A stretch of DNA of 64,000 nucleotides from Paramecium octaurelia (GCA_905182995.1 CAJJDP010000124.1:213072-277071), one strand, 5' to 3'; counted from the first letter of the stretch, positions 1 through 12,636 are shown. The notes: generated by a model not told the origin, from the letters alone. Made by a program: numbers and translations.

Positions 1-1
1 T

Positions 2-184
2 GCTCCTAATAATCAGCAGTATGTTCCACGAATTTTTGGGTTCAGAGTGTACAAGAAGAAAGGGTCTCGTTATCAAGATACGCAATAGAAACCAGCTGAA
101 ATCACTCATTATTCTGAGGAACAATTGAAGAAGTTGAGAGGCAAAAATGAATAGCAAAGCAAAGAGGATTATGTTCAAAAGTGA
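2..184 (+). CDS. C-terminus of an unidentified protein (5' end outside window)
   Basis: The reading frame is open from base 2 and gives about 60 residues ending in TGA at 182-184. It contains in-frame TAA and TAG codons read as Gln. The tail is basic and Q/K-rich (for example GFRVYKKKGSRYQDTQQKP). I do not recognise a family from this fragment. It lies 52 bp upstream of the eL38 gene on the same strand. A larger gene upstream of the window is needed to name it. Confidence 0.55.
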
Positions 185-236
185 ATATAGGTAATTTGTT
201 TTTATTATTAAAATTTTTAAATCTTTTTTAAATTAA

Positions 237-574
237 ATGCCTAAGGAAATTCAGGATGTTAAGGAGTTCCTCTCACTCATGAAGGGTAGTGACGCATAAG
301 CTAAAGACTCCAATAAGGAACCAAAAAAGAGTAGAATTTAAAGTCATTTTAATAGATCTCTACATTAAAGAGTCAAAGAAGATCACCAAATTCAAGTTGA
401 GAGGAAAGAAATACCTCTTCACTTTCAAAACAGCTGATAAGAATAAGGCCTAAAAAATTCAATAAACACTCCCATAAAGTATTTAACCTAATTCACAATT
501 ACTTAGATGTCAATAAAATAGTTATTGGTGCAGGTGGAAAGAAACAATAAACCAAAAAGAAGTAAAAGAAATGA
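237..574 (+). CDS. RPL38: Large ribosomal subunit protein eL38
   Basis: Small basic protein of the 60S subunit, 94 residues once two introns are removed: 331-355 (25 nt, GTA..TAG) and 479-506 (28 nt). Without them the frame breaks. The N-terminus [17 protein letters not shown] matches the eL38 start (MPRKIEEIKDFL in animals), and the core [20 protein letters not shown] corresponds to the conserved [21 protein letters not shown] region, followed by KIQQTLP. The C-terminus has an extra lysine/glutamine-rich tail (about 20 residues) beyond the usual end of the family. Identification rests on family knowledge. The splice sites are inferred from frame and consensus. Confidence 0.85.
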
Positions 575-639
575 ACGCTGATTTATTACATATTCAAGAG
601 TACATTATCTAAGAGCATTTATTTAATTTTTTATTTTTA

Positions 640-2412
640 ATGTCGAGTTTTCACAATAGTCACAACAGCGACGACGTTCATTCCCCTAGAATCAAACCAA
701 AACTAACAGAAGAGCAGAAATTCCATCTCATCAATCAATTCTTTGCTAAAAAACTCAAATTTCCAACACTCACCAATCCAATCATAGATGAAGCCATAAG
801 TCAAGATTTTATGCCATTTGATGACAAGGATAAAATTTTACGAGATCCCAACAAGCTATCAATTTTCTTTTTAAAACTAGATCCTCAATCTCCTCGCACA
901 AAAGAAGCCCTGGATTAATTAGAATTAGGCGAGAGTGCATGTCACATATTTACATTTTAGTAGTTTCAAATGCCCGAACTTCATCCCATTCAAAATCTAA
1001 TAAATTATATGAACTACCTTACAGAAAAGTATAAGGAATTGTTGCGAATTGTGAGTACTAGAAATTTGATTAAAAAATAAGAGAAACTATAGAAATCAAA
1101 AAACAATCTCAACAAATCACACACTCAATAAAATACCTCAAGTATCAGTCTCCATTACATGTATCAGGCTTCCTCACTGATGGCGGTGCTCTTGTCATAC
1201 CCACAAAGTTGACCACTATTATGTCAAAATCATTCAATACACGTTCTCTCGATTTCTTATAGATATCCTTTGAAGAGAAACTGGAAATGCAAGCAAAGAA
1301 AAGTTAAGAATACCTACAAACTCTTAGTAGATACAAACAACTGGAAGAGGAAAAGCTTAAATCTTTACACGATTATTATTAGCAAAAAGTTCCTATTATG
1401 GCTAAAAAGGTAGAAGCAGTTAAACAAATGAATAGAATGTAATAAATCAATAAATTGCCTTAGTAAACAATAAGAACGAAAGAAAATCTTTTAAGATCGC
1501 CAGAGGAGGACTCTAGAAAAGATACATGAATTAGAAGTCAAAGACAGAGAATAAAGAGTCAAAATACAGGAGTACTTGCATAAGAAGCAAGAAATCACTT
1601 AACAAAATAAAATTTAATTTAATTCCCAATACAATCAAGAGTTGAGAGAATAGCAGGAGAGAAACTAAAGGAAAGAAGAGGAGAGGAGAGAAAAGAAGAA
1701 ATTGGCTATTTATATGGAAGATTAATAGATTGAATAGATTATGGAGAAGTAAATGGAGAAGGAGTATGTGACAGAGTAATAACTATAAAAATTAAAAGAT
1801 GAAATTAATCAAAAAAGACAAATGAGTCTTTAGAAATAAGAATATGTGTAGTAAAAGGTAATGTAAACTCAGATTGAATATCAATAAAATAAGCTTGAAT
1901 AATACATTAAATTTGCTGATTTGAGTAATAAGATGGTTGAGGAATAAATGTAAATCAAGAATGAATAATTAGAACAGGTAAAAACTAAATTAGCTACTTA
2001 ATTTAGAAAGGTGAAGAAAAACAAAGAAAAATTGAATCATATTTTGGAACAGAAAATAGAATCTATAAAAAAGAAGGAAAATGATAAAGGTATTGATATT
2101 TGAATTCAAAATAGACATTTCGGGTAGATTATTGTCAATTTAATCAAGCATTGATATAAAAATCAAAGAATAAACAGAAAAAAATAGAATGAAATACCAA
2201 AGAGCCTTAAATAATACAAGAGCATTCGCAGAGGAAAGAGAAGTATATACTCTAATCATTAATAGAGAGAACAATAAAAGTTAATTGATAAAATGATTGA
2301 AAAAAGTTAAAAGTAAAGGCATCTCAAAAGTCAAAAGGAACAATATAGCCAAGCAATATTAAAATAACATTTACTTTAAAGATAAAGTGTCGATAAGATA
2401 GTGTTTTAATGA
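640..2412 (+). CDS. Coiled-coil protein, unknown function
   Basis: A 557-residue protein after removing four introns: 1142-1167, 1439-1463, 2090-2114 and 2243-2265 (26, 25, 25 and 23 nt). Each is GT..AG and each is needed to keep the frame open to TGA at 2410. The N-terminal third is mixed (start MSSFHNSHNSDDVHSP). From about residue 200 the chain is almost continuously charged heptad-like coiled coil rich in E, K, Q and R, with no obvious catalytic motif. Such proteins in ciliates are often cytoskeletal or basal-body associated, but nothing here proves that. It ends 57 bp before the oppositely oriented kinase gene. Confidence 0.75.
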
Positions 2413-2469
2413 TTTTATTATAAATTCGTTTGCTCTAAATACACACATTGTTTCATTATTTAAATACAA

Positions 2470-3363
2470 TCATTTTTATTAAATGAGTCTTTTTTTAATC
2501 TCATCAACTATCTGATCTGAGGTGGCAGACTTATCTGCCAATAGTTAAATTAATTCATCAGCTGAGTATCTCATCTGATACTTTACACAGAGTAATTTTT
2601 AAATAATTGTTCTAACATATTCTGGTAATATGGTTAATTTTAATTCCTTCCAAAAGATATTCCATTCCTCCTTCTAAATGAGTTTCCACCAAGCATCTTC
2701 TGTTTATGGATTGTTTGATTCAAATGGAGGGTGTCCAGTCACCATAATAAAATAAACTACTCCCAACGAAAACATATCACATTTTCTCAAATCGCTTGGG
2801 GTATGCCAAATTTCAGGGGCTGTATATCCTTCACTTCCAGAAACAGTAGTTTTTGGAATTGGGGCTTGTCCATTAATCTTAGCAAATCCAAAATCGCATA
2901 ATTTTACAATGAAATCCCCAGAAATTAGTAGATTATCTAATTTGATGTCTCCATGAGTTATTCCTTTTGCGTGAAGATATTACAGAGCTTAGGCAATTTA
3001 GAGTATTATTCCATTAGCAATAGCCAAAGGTAAAGGACCTTAGAGTAAAATTTTATAAAGAGAGCCATTGGACATTAATTCAAGAAGCATACAAGAGCAG
3101 TCTGAACAATATCCAATCATAGTGATGATGTGTGGATGTTGAATGGGACGAAGTATCTGGATCTCGTTCTCTTGAAAATATGATATTATAATTACGAATA
3201 AATTAATTGCATTTTACTCATTGGTTTATGCCAAGCATTTTAATGCAAATTGTTGTTTCGTTGATTTGTTCATAGTCAAAAATACTGTACTATCATGTCC
3301 TTTGCCTATCAACTTAGAGAAATTGATTTAATAATTTGCGGCAAATTGCTCAGGAGTAAACAT
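2470..3363 (-). CDS. Small Ser/Thr protein kinase with HGD in place of HRD
   Basis: A 297-residue protein that is nearly all kinase domain. Visible motifs are the glycine loop (IGKGHDSTVFL, near residue 20), the VAIK-type lysine (FALKCL), the catalytic loop ITHGDIKLDN, the CDFGFA magnesium-binding motif and GYTAPE at the end of the activation segment. The catalytic loop reads HGD instead of HRD, so this is a non-RD kinase. Asp, Lys and Asn of the loop remain, so activity is plausible. No intron is required. The insertion before the alpha-C helix (about 3180-3215) is long and hydrophobic and could hide an unspliced segment. The start is the first ATG in frame; it lies 39 bp downstream of the RPN11 stop on the same strand. 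Confidence 0.85.
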
Positions 3364-3402
3364 TAAATTATTAATCATTATTAATATTATCAATATATCA
3401 GA

Positions 3403-4432
3403 TCAAATGCCTTTAGTAGCCATCATTCTTCCCAATATAGCATTTAAATTTTCATCAAGCAGTTCATCCACTTTCAAACCAAGATGTCTCTTTGGATCCT
3501 TCTTACCTGTATTCTTGATTTTGGTTTCCTATTCTCCTTTTTTGGATTCATCCTCTACAATTAACAAAGACTCCATACCTATCAACTTCTAATATTCTAA
3601 AGCTAATTTGGACATGTCTTCAACGCAGGATTCATTTCTTTTACTATTTTCACTAGCAGAATTACATCTAGTAATGAATAGGATGATATATATATACTTT
3701 AAACCTTCAGTCCAACTATTCTTATATAAATTTTATAGCATTTTCTATTCTAGATCATTGCACTTAAATTTGATGTTAATTGAATAATAGTATCTATTCA
3801 ATCCTCTTAACAATGCTTCTAAACCTGGTTTTTATAGGTGCCCTGTATTTGAAGTTGTTTATCTGGGTTCTTATTAGCTGAGCATATTTTATTATGGAAT
3901 CAATCTGAATGCATCAATTACTACTTTGCCTCTGACTGATTGAATAGGGTCAATAACAACAGCAATTGATTTCTTATTTAACTATTCATAAGATTATTGA
4001 GTATTGATATCAACTTTTAAATGATGAGGAATGAATAAGTACCACTTGAAAGCCAACAACCATATGATGGATGTGAATGATACCATCCAATACAATTTTC
4101 CATTCTACCTGTTAAATTGAGAAGTTCAACCATCTTTTATTGAAAAATTGGGTCCACAGATTCCACAGAAACACTACTTGCTGTTTAAGGCATCGAAAAA
4201 ACATCATAAACTCTAATGTGATAATCGTCTACAATGTCTCCTAATAAAAGACCCATGACTTCAAATGGAATTCCTGCTCTGGCATGCTGGAAGATTATTT
4301 TGTAATTACTTTAAGCATCTTGATTAAAGCAAGGGCACTAATAGTGACTTATTCTGCTGTATCTGGAATGGATGCTTCAGGATTGACTGCTTAACCTGCT
4401 CCGAATTATTGAATAAGGTTTTGAATGTCCAT
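3403..4432 (-). CDS. PSMD14: 26S proteasome lid deubiquitinase RPN11 (PSMD14)
   Basis: Zinc JAMM-motif metalloprotease that removes ubiquitin chains from substrates at the proteasome lid. The spliced protein is 315 residues, close to the usual 310. Landmarks are [20 protein letters not shown], the JAMM motif [14 protein letters not shown] with its two zinc His, Ser and Asp, then VDINTQQSYEQLNKKS and [19 protein letters not shown], all as in eukaryotic RPN11. Introns: 4287-4309 (23 nt), 4014-4042 (29 nt, ending AAG) and 3668-3697 (30 nt, a multiple of three without TGA, so its removal is supported only by alignment with the family). The end of the protein keeps the KDPKRHL element typical of RPN11. 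Confidence 0.93.
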
Positions 4433-4600
4433 GATTATTTGAATGAAATATAAAAAACAAATACCGAGGTTGAGAAAATTGATAAATTATAATTGATAAG
4501 AAAATTATATATGAAAAATTGTAAAATGATTGGAATCAGCTTAGTGAATAACGATAGAATCAATTTAATAATGATTTTTAATTTTTTAGGAGACTACTGA

Positions 4601-5239
4601 TAATAAATATTGTCATCTGAATTTTTGAAGTTACATCAAGAATCTCTTGGCGTAGCATAATGATCTTACTAGAAGTTGGAACAATATCCATGTATTATTA
4701 GTAGTAAATAAAGTATGCTAATTAAATAAGCCAATAGTTTAAAACTAGAGAATTACATTCCATCTTAAAATTATATTCAACTCTATAAGCGCACTTTTAA
4801 ATATAAATATGAGAAGTAATATCGATATTTATTGTTTAGATTAACTAATTAATCTTAACCATTATCAAGCCAATATTCCAATAAATTCTAATTTGAATTT
4901 TTATCTCATAATATTACTATAGATGCGAGATAATTTGATAAAATATTAAAGAAGATAACTTGAACAAGAGTATCATCTAATGGATGATGAAGTCTAATGA
5001 TCAAATTAATATAATATCTGATAGACTTGATGATTATTTTAGATCAAGTGAATTAGCAACTAGAGTTTTTTGAGATTAATCAGGTTTTAAATGTGTTTGT
5101 CCTAGGGATCAAAAAAGGAGAAAATAGAGCCTTTGTAATCAGCAGTGTTAAAATAAGTTATATAATATTTAATAGCATTTCTCTCCACAAGGGCAATATA
5201 AGGTTTTATAAAATTTTAAGAGATACAGAGTTGCTTTGA
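4601..5239 (+). CDS. Doubtful gene, unknown product, 5' end unresolved
   Basis: An open path exists if three consensus introns are removed: 4651-4671 (GTAGCA..CTAG, 21 nt), a 25-nt GTATGC..ATAG intron at about 4712-4736, and a 23-nt GTATCA..GAAG intron at about 4970-4992. It ends at TGA 5237-5239. The last exon (NVFVLGIKKGENRAFVISS, then about 45 more residues) looks protein-like. No ATG was found in frame at the 5' side because a TGA at 4598-4600 blocks it, so either an upstream exon is missed or this is a decayed gene. No family is recognised. It lies between RPN11 and the MFS gene. Confidence 0.35.
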
Positions 5240-5435
5240 TTCTGTTTCAAATTTATCATAAAAAATCTTATAGAAATTTTCCAGAATTCTGAATTCTTTG
5301 AAGTTTTTTTGGTTACCTCAATTCTATTAATTAGACTTATTTTGATGGTGTTGACCCTTGTAAGCTTTGTCAATAACGGGGAATTCAGAATTAAGGGATA
5401 GATTTTTGTTTTATAAACACATATATATATTATTA

Positions 5436-6999
5436 ATGAAAGATGTTTAAGAATAATAATAGCGAATCCCTGACGCATATAGAGTTTTTGTATTAATTTC
5501 GATCACAAATTTACTTGTGAGTCTTGACCATGGTATAATTCCTGCAGGTTTGTATTTACTTTTTAAAATGTTAAGCAAGCGTACAGGTTCAGAGTGCACT
5601 GAAATTATCAAATTAGGAATTGGGAGTATTAGGATCATTAGTGTATGCAGGCACTGTAGTGATGGGTTTTATAGCTTCCTTTATATTTTTGAAATACAAT
5701 CCTCTAAGAGTTATTGAAATCAGTATGATTACTATGATTTTGAGTCTGTTTGTGTTTACTTTGCAATTTGATATTGCATGGCCATATTATCTAAGTCGAT
5801 TCATAACTGGTGCAGCCCAAGCTCCATTAATTGTATACTTCCCCGTTTGGGTGGACACATTTGGCTAAGATAACAAAACAGTCTGGTTAACAATCCTCTA
5901 AGGGGGAGTGCCCTTTGGCGTGTTTGTAGGCTATGTATTGGCAAGTGTGATAGCAGCTCAATGGAATGTAATATTATTGTGAAATTATGAAAAGTGGCGA
6001 TGGGCATTTTATTTACAAATCGGTGTACTTGTACCAAGTATTGCATTGCTTTCCAGACAACCTCATGAAAACATAGATGTGAGACCCTATGTTAAGGATA
6101 ACAACAATACATATGAGAAGATGCCGTATTTTGAATTGATCAAATTAACATTGAAATCTAGACCATATGTAGTAATGACAATAGTCCTGGGGATGCTCTA
6201 TTTCTCAGTAACAGGAATATAATTTTGGATATCCAATTATCTAGTTACAGTCTTGTGCTTTAATCAAGGTCTGGTTAATACACTTTTTAGTTTGGATTCG
6301 ATTACAGGTCCCACTCTTGGGTGTGTATTAGGTAGTTAAATCATTTAATGTTAATCATAGGAGGATTGATAACTCAACATTATGGGGGATATGATTCTAA
6401 GAATGCTTATTACATTACATGCATTGCAGCAATATTTGGATCCTTGGCTTCAATTTGTGTGACACTTACAACCAACTTGTGGGCCATCACAGGATTTATT
6501 TGGTTGTTGCTCTTTTTTGGAGGTGCTTTGGTTCCAATCATGACTGGTATAAAACATAAACTATCCTTTAGGAATAGTACTATCATCGGTAAATTAAGGA
6601 ATGCGCTCATTTGCTAATTCCAATACAACTACTTATGTGAATCTATTTGGGTATTTGCCAGCTCCAATTGTTTATGGATATTTATCTTCGATTTCTCCGA
6701 ATTTAGGATACTATTGTTTGATGTATTGTCCAAGTGTTGGTTGTTTAATGATCCTATGGACAACATATCATGAAAGAAGGAGGGATTGCCTTGTGGGGGA
6801 TAAATCTATGGATTCCATGGAAATGCATCCCCCTTCCGCTAGGAGTACTTCTGTCATGTAGATCATCTAGAATTTTCATAATTAATCCGACGGTAATTTT
6901 TATAAAATTATGTCAGATTTCGTTAAAGAGGTCCTGGAGTTTCATTCAACACCAATCAATAATATCACTACAACACTTTACTACGAAAAGTAATTGTGA
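5436..6999 (+). CDS. Major facilitator superfamily transporter, Spinster-like
   Basis: A 484-residue multi-pass membrane transporter. Four introns are needed: 5552-5579 (28 nt), 5968-5994 (27 nt, contains TGA), 6332-6360 (29 nt) and 6547-6571 (25 nt). Joining across them rebuilds family-like blocks: TNLLVSLDHGIIPAG in helix 1, ELGVLGSLVYAGTVVMGF, SRFITGAAQAPLIVYFPVWV, QWNWRWAFYLQIGVLV, GLITQHYGGYDSKNAYY and VLSSVNQGMRSFANS. The LDHGIIPAG and LGVLGSLVY elements recall Spinster-type MFS proteins (lysosomal lipid and sphingolipid carriers). The substrate cannot be read from sequence. The start is ATG 5436, the only ATG leading into helix 1 in frame. TGA is at 6997. Confidence 0.87.
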
Positions 7000-7071
7000 T
7001 TTTTACAAAAGAATTCTGTTTATTGTTTATAGTAAAAATATTATAATAATAATTTACTTTTTAATTTTTAC

Positions 7072-10000
7072 ATGTCTGAGAATACTCTTTTCAATGAGTG
7101 TTTAGCTTGCAAGATGAAATTTGAGACCAGACAATAATTGGAGAACCATGTCAGGAAGGTATTTATTCAAGATTTAACAGCATAGTTTTGTGTGAGTTCA
7201 GATTATGGGTCTTAAAACAAATTAGAAGAGAAATACTAGAGAGAATTATTGAATTTAAAAAAGAGCAATGCTCCTGGTGCAAGAGAAATCATAGAGCCTG
7301 GTAGACCTCCGCCAGGTTAATAATAGAAGAACTAACTATCTCTAGAGGCCTTAAAGGATTAGATGAAATAATAGGATGATGAATTCAAAAGATTAAATAG
7401 AATGGCTTAGAGAAGAAGAGAAGATGAAATGGAGGATGAGTTGAATAAACTCAAAAATGATAGACAACAGATCAAAATGAAAAGGGATGATGACAGATAA
7501 GCATTCGAAGAATTGTTACATGAGGTTGAATCGAAGAAGGAGAAGGAAATCAGGGCTAGAATTGAAAAGGATGAGATTCGAAGAGCCTTGATGGATTTGG
7601 AGAAAGCAAAATTAACAGCTATCGAATAAGAGAGGAAAAGAGAGTTGGAGAAACTCATTGCTGAAAGGGAGGCTCTTAGAATGAAAGAAAATGAACTCAT
7701 TAAAGATATTGAATCGATGGAATAGAATACGAAAATGCTTGATTAAATGAGGCAAGAAGAAGTCTCCAAAATCAATAATGTAATTGAAGGAATGCAATTG
7801 AAACAAAAAAACAATACTAAATTAAATGAGGATCTAATTCAAGAGAGATCAGACAATGTGGCCAAGTTAAAATTGAAGAGAGAATAATTAGAGGGGGAAA
7901 GACTCAGAATCATGGACAACTTGGATAGATTGAGGAATGGTGATTTGAAGGCTGCTTAAAGAGGAGGTACTATGAATTTAGTTGCAAATGCTAAGAATAT
8001 TTTGGGTGATATGAAGTAAATGGAGAATTTCAATGCCAAATTACATGATGGAAGATTTGCAGATCAATAACAAAGAATAAATCAATTGAAACAATAGAAA
8101 CCTGAATTCATGCCATTTGATGGAGATGAGGCTTTTGGGTAAAGAGCAACTGTTGGATAGTAGGCTGTGGATATGTATAAAAGTAGGAATCCCTAGACTC
8201 AAGGTGAACTGTAGGCTTTCAGACAAGGAATTGAGTAACATGCAAATAGTATGATGGATTAGAGTTTGTCATAGAGTGTGAATATGAGTTAAGTAAGGAG
8301 ATAACCCTCATCCTAAGTCAACAGAGCACCTGCCACCAGATTATAGCCCTAATAAACTATATAGAGTTTTCCTGATGTTAACTAATAACTTCTACAACAA
8401 TAATAATAACAATAATAAATAGAGGTCTTAAAAAATGCTTGGGGTGTTCCCATTCCTTAATTTCAAAATAATCAATTTCAAATGCTACCTCAATAAGCTT
8501 AATAACCGTAATTTGTAAATAATCCTATGATGAATAATCCTATGATGCAATATAATGCATTTGCTTAACCTCAAATGATGCCTGCTTACAACCCAGTGAT
8601 GCAACAATAATAATAATAGGGATCAACTGCTTTTGGCCAGTTTGCTTTGAATCAATTGGCTCTAAATTAGGAAGGCAAAAAGATGAAAGATCCTTGGAGC
8701 ATTTTCAATAGAAAGAATGAGTTTTTTTTGATGAATGAAGTGCGAGGTGTTGATTTGACTGAAGAGGAGAGAGTGTTGATGAGTTTATAGGCTTAAGAAA
8801 TAGATAGTCTTAGAGTAATTTCTAGAATTCCTGTAGGGACCGAGTTGTATAGATTTAAGGTTGAGTAATATAAGGAGTTATCTACGATGAGAGCTGAAAT
8901 AGAGAAGATTGTTCAGGAGTAGCGTCTACAGGATGCAAGGAGAGAGTTTGAGATGGAAAGGAGAGAGGATGATCGACAATGGGAGAATGAGAAATGGGTA
9001 GATGATAATAAGAAGTTCATCATAGAGAATAGATTAAGGAAAGATAATACCTAGAAAAGATAGTAGATGCAATCATATAATCAAAGTGAGGGATTCGTAG
9101 TTCATTGGGATTACACCTTAGGATTACCTAGAAGGAGCAATTACAGTTAGGTTGTCTTCGGAGTTTATAATGGATAACAGGTTATTTGTTAGCCAAGATT
9201 GGTTGAACCAAGAGAGAGTGAAACAGAAAATTAAAATCATAACAGATGCATCTTTGGTGATGCTCACTAAGTTTTTGAGGTACCTGCGCATCCAGATACT
9301 TTGATGATTATGGAAGTTCAAATTCCCTTTAGCAAAAGAGTCGAAGATAACGTAGGCAGAACTGAAACCTATGGATGGACTTAAGTGGATCTCTTTGATC
9401 ATAACAAATAATTGAAGCGCGGAAAATTTAAATGCCCAGTCTATTATGGACCTACAAGTCCAGAGATTACTGTAGAAGAGATCTAGAACTTAGAGCCCAT
9501 CCCTAATTGTTGGGTCTATTTCAGAATAGGATATCCTAATGATAAAGATTATGGGGAAGTCAAAACCATATATCCCGAATAAACTCAGCATGAATACATT
9601 GTGCCTTATATCCATCTGAGAGGATTGTTTGGAAAGAGAGAAAAGGTGAAAAATATGAAGGGAATGGAGGAAAGCTATGAAACCAGATATGGAGGCAGAG
9701 GATATAAGATGATTGAGGAGATCATAGAGGAGAGTCAATTGGTTGGAGGAGCAGGAGGTAAATCTAATATGGAAGAATACGAGATTACTGGATAGCCACC
9801 TCCTATGCAGAAGTATGGAATTAGGGAGGAGGAACCTCCCATTTAAGATGATGGAAAATAGAAGGGATTGAGACTGATCATTTATAGAGTCGATAACCAT
9901 TAGGCCAGATCGCATTTGAGAGTTATGGCAGGATTATTTGAGGAAGGCAATTTAGTTTTGGACGCTAATGGATTGCCAGTAGCATTTAATACTTCAATTC

Positions 10001-12189
10001 ACAATCCTTTGGATCTAAAGAATAGACAAGTTTTATAGAATGAATACATTATACCCTTACACAAGCCCAATGTAGAGTATGATGGAATGAATAATAAGGC
10101 ATCAGGTCAGGATATCATTTTCTAGGAGGAGTATAGAGTATTTCGAAATTTATATGCCATGATTAAGAAGAACAAGAAGGACTTATATATAGGGTTGTAG
10201 GTAGTTGAAAAGCCAGAGCCGGTTGAATTACAGGAATCAGTTCTGAATGAAACACAAAAGAACTATGCAGGATTGGAATTCGACTTAAAAGGATGGCAAT
10301 TCCTAAAATTGACTTAGGATGATGGCAGTCTGTTGACTGGAAGATTCAAAATGAAGTTGTTTAAGCCTCCCTTAAGACGACCACCCATAGATCCTACTAA
10401 AGTTTAGGAAATGGATGAAGTTATAGACTTTGCCTTGCATGAATTTTCGTATACAGAAAAGGATATTGAAGAATTTAAAAAGTAGATGAAGAATAAACAT
10501 AAGAAACCCAAATTAGAGGAGATTAAAGATATCCCATTAGATAATAGTCCATATATACCTAATTTCTAGCAATAATGGATAAATGAACAATTTGAAAGAA
10601 GACATGGAATAGATTTTTATATAGATGGATTAAGGTTCTTACCTGACAAAGTAACAGCCTGTAAAATGTACATGGAAGTATATAATAGAAGATATGAAAA
10701 ACTATTTGATGCTGAAACTGCAGCTCCTGATCTCAATAGTATGGCATATAATCCAACATTCTATTTCAGAAGAGAATTGAGAAAGGAAAAGTTTGATCCT
10801 ACTGCTGTTGCTTTGATCACTGTTGTAACAGTAGATAAAAGTACTAATGATAACAGAATTGTTGGATATGCTGCTATTAATTTATTTTTAAATCCCGGTA
10901 CTAAATCACAACCTGAAGATCAAAATGAAGATAATTATGTGGTCTACTCTGGTGCATATTAGATACCACTTTTTAGTTAATAGTTGGACAGAACACCTCC
11001 ATTTGATATGAAAAAGATGTATATAATAAAATGTCATTTAGCTACTCTCACGAACGATCTCCATGTTGTACAGTACTGGTCAGAATGTTCAAAGCACCTC
11101 TTAGTGAAGACGGCAAAAGAGCACTGTCCATCAAGGAGTTTCCAAGTTTGAAGGAACAAATTGCAAGGAATATCATGAGACCTCGCCCTTAATATGGAGC
11201 AAGTGCTTACAATACTGACTTAGCTCCTATCACAGAATCTGAAAATGAGTTGTTTGCTTAAAGAACTATCAGACCTGATATAAGTGTCCGAGAAGCTGCT
11301 TATTTATTGATTAAGGGAGAATAAATTAATAGATAATACAAAGATAATGAAATAATAAACTATTTGGACAACCGTATATCCTTAACTCATGATACGTTTA
11401 TGATCGATATGATGTATTTCGCCAAATATAGACCCCAGGCAGGATTCAAATTGACGGTGGATGGACTGCATAATGTTGTGAATCAATCACACATGTATGT
11501 GGTGTTTTATTCCTTATCATAACCAGGAACATTTTATCTAGAACCCAGAGACATTACTCAGGGACATATGTGTTCTAATTATGATTTCGATTCCAAAATA
11601 AATACTCCTGAATATGATGATGCTTGGTTCAAGTTCAAGGAAAATGCCAACAGATATCAGAATATCATTTTAGACATTAAATCAGTTCCATTTTCCAAAC
11701 CTGATGGGGCAATTTCTGATGTTGGTTGGACTATATTGCCTGTGTTCTCACCAGATAATTATGTCATGTCCAACTGTTATCAATTGCCAGTGTTCAGAGG
11801 ATCAGTTCCAAGAGCTGTGATTGAAGATATTAAAAAACAAGATGCTTGGGATTATCTTCGAGATCAAGTCACCAACAATAAGGTGTTTTATCTCAAAAAT
11901 ATGTCCATCATTGTCAGATTGGTGGATGCTTAGAGAGAAGTAATTATAATTTCAATTGTAGGGCCATTTTAACAAACGCATGGATTGTGATAGATTACAG
12001 TATAAGTATTTGCCTCAAGGAGAACGAATCAAACAATGGTCTTACAATCCTGCAGTCGTTTTGGACTAGATGAGTATGAAGACCATCAAATCTTTGATAC
12101 CATTCAAAGACAATCCGGCCGCTTACAATAGAAAAGTCACAGAGTACTTTGCCAATTCATATGGTTTAACCCAATATCTTGGAAGTTGA
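7072..12189 (+). CDS. Giant C2HC zinc-finger / coiled-coil / repeated C2-like domain protein (CCDC17-like)
   Basis: A 1,681-residue protein. Introns are 7159-7185 (27 nt), 11019-11041 (23 nt) and 11940-11961 (22 nt). A single C2HC finger lies at residues 10-31 (Cys10, Cys13, His26, Cys31); intron 1 cuts it after residue 29. Next come a long coiled coil (about 85-320), a Q-, N- and M-rich linker with poly-Q (about 400-540), a short coiled coil, then at least three beta-rich modules starting with similar strands (VVHWDYTLG, LRLIIYRVDNHQ, FKLTVDGLHNV), which look like divergent C2-type folds. An N-terminal C2HC finger followed by coiled coil and a beta C-terminus resembles the vertebrate cilia-linked CCDC17, but this protein is much longer. 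The name is an inference. The N-terminal fragment MSENTLFNECLACKMKF is the clearest diagnostic piece. Confidence 0.85.
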
Positions 12190-12205
12190 TTATATATATA
12201 ATTTT

Positions 12206-12636
12206 ATGTAACATATTCAAAAAAGCAATTAAGATGCGCTTGAATTTCATATTACCAATAATGCCCAATTTTATCAACAAAACATCATTTAAGACAAAAG
12301 CACTAATTGCAAACTACCCAAACTTACAACGTTAGAAGATATCAAATTGGTATCTTCCACTCAGGTTTCTGGAGACGGTCATAGCAATTCTGTTTTGATT
12401 ATTTGTTCTGGCTGCTAAAACAAGGTATTCCCAATTTTAATAAGGTCTAAACTGTACTTACTCGGCATTCTGGAATATCCACTGTATTCGTAGGATTCCT
12501 TCTTCTCCTTTGTTCTTTTGGATTTTTTTGTGTGGCTTGCATTCCTTGTTGTTTAGATGATTGCAAAGATGTAAGACACAATTGTCCAAAATGCAAAAGA
12601 ACTTTAGGAAAAACTTCATTTAAAATACTAAAATGA
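12206..12636 (+). CDS. LITAF-domain membrane protein
   Basis: A 136-residue protein with one 20-nt intron (12425-12444, GTATTC..ATAAG), among the shorter introns in the window. After splicing, the C-terminal 70 residues fit the LITAF/SIMPLE domain: a first Cys pair (CSGC), a hydrophobic stretch around FVGFLLLLCSFGFFCVACIP that inserts into the membrane as a hairpin, then a second zinc pair HNCPKCKRTLG. In other eukaryotes these monotopic proteins sit on late endosomes and lysosomes and recruit ESCRT factors. The N-terminal half is unremarkable. It starts 16 bp after the TGA of the giant gene, and its TGA is 18 bp from that of the oppositely oriented gene. Confidence 0.85.

Noticed and set aside
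5206-5638. Minus-strand ORFs over the start of the MFS gene
   Set aside because: They are antisense shadows. The plus strand gives a spliced MFS protein with recognisable helices.
7407-8241. Minus-strand Ser/Leu/Phe-rich ORFs
   Set aside because: Antisense of the coiled-coil part of the gene at 7072-12189; Glu/Lys codons read backwards give Phe/Leu/Ser.
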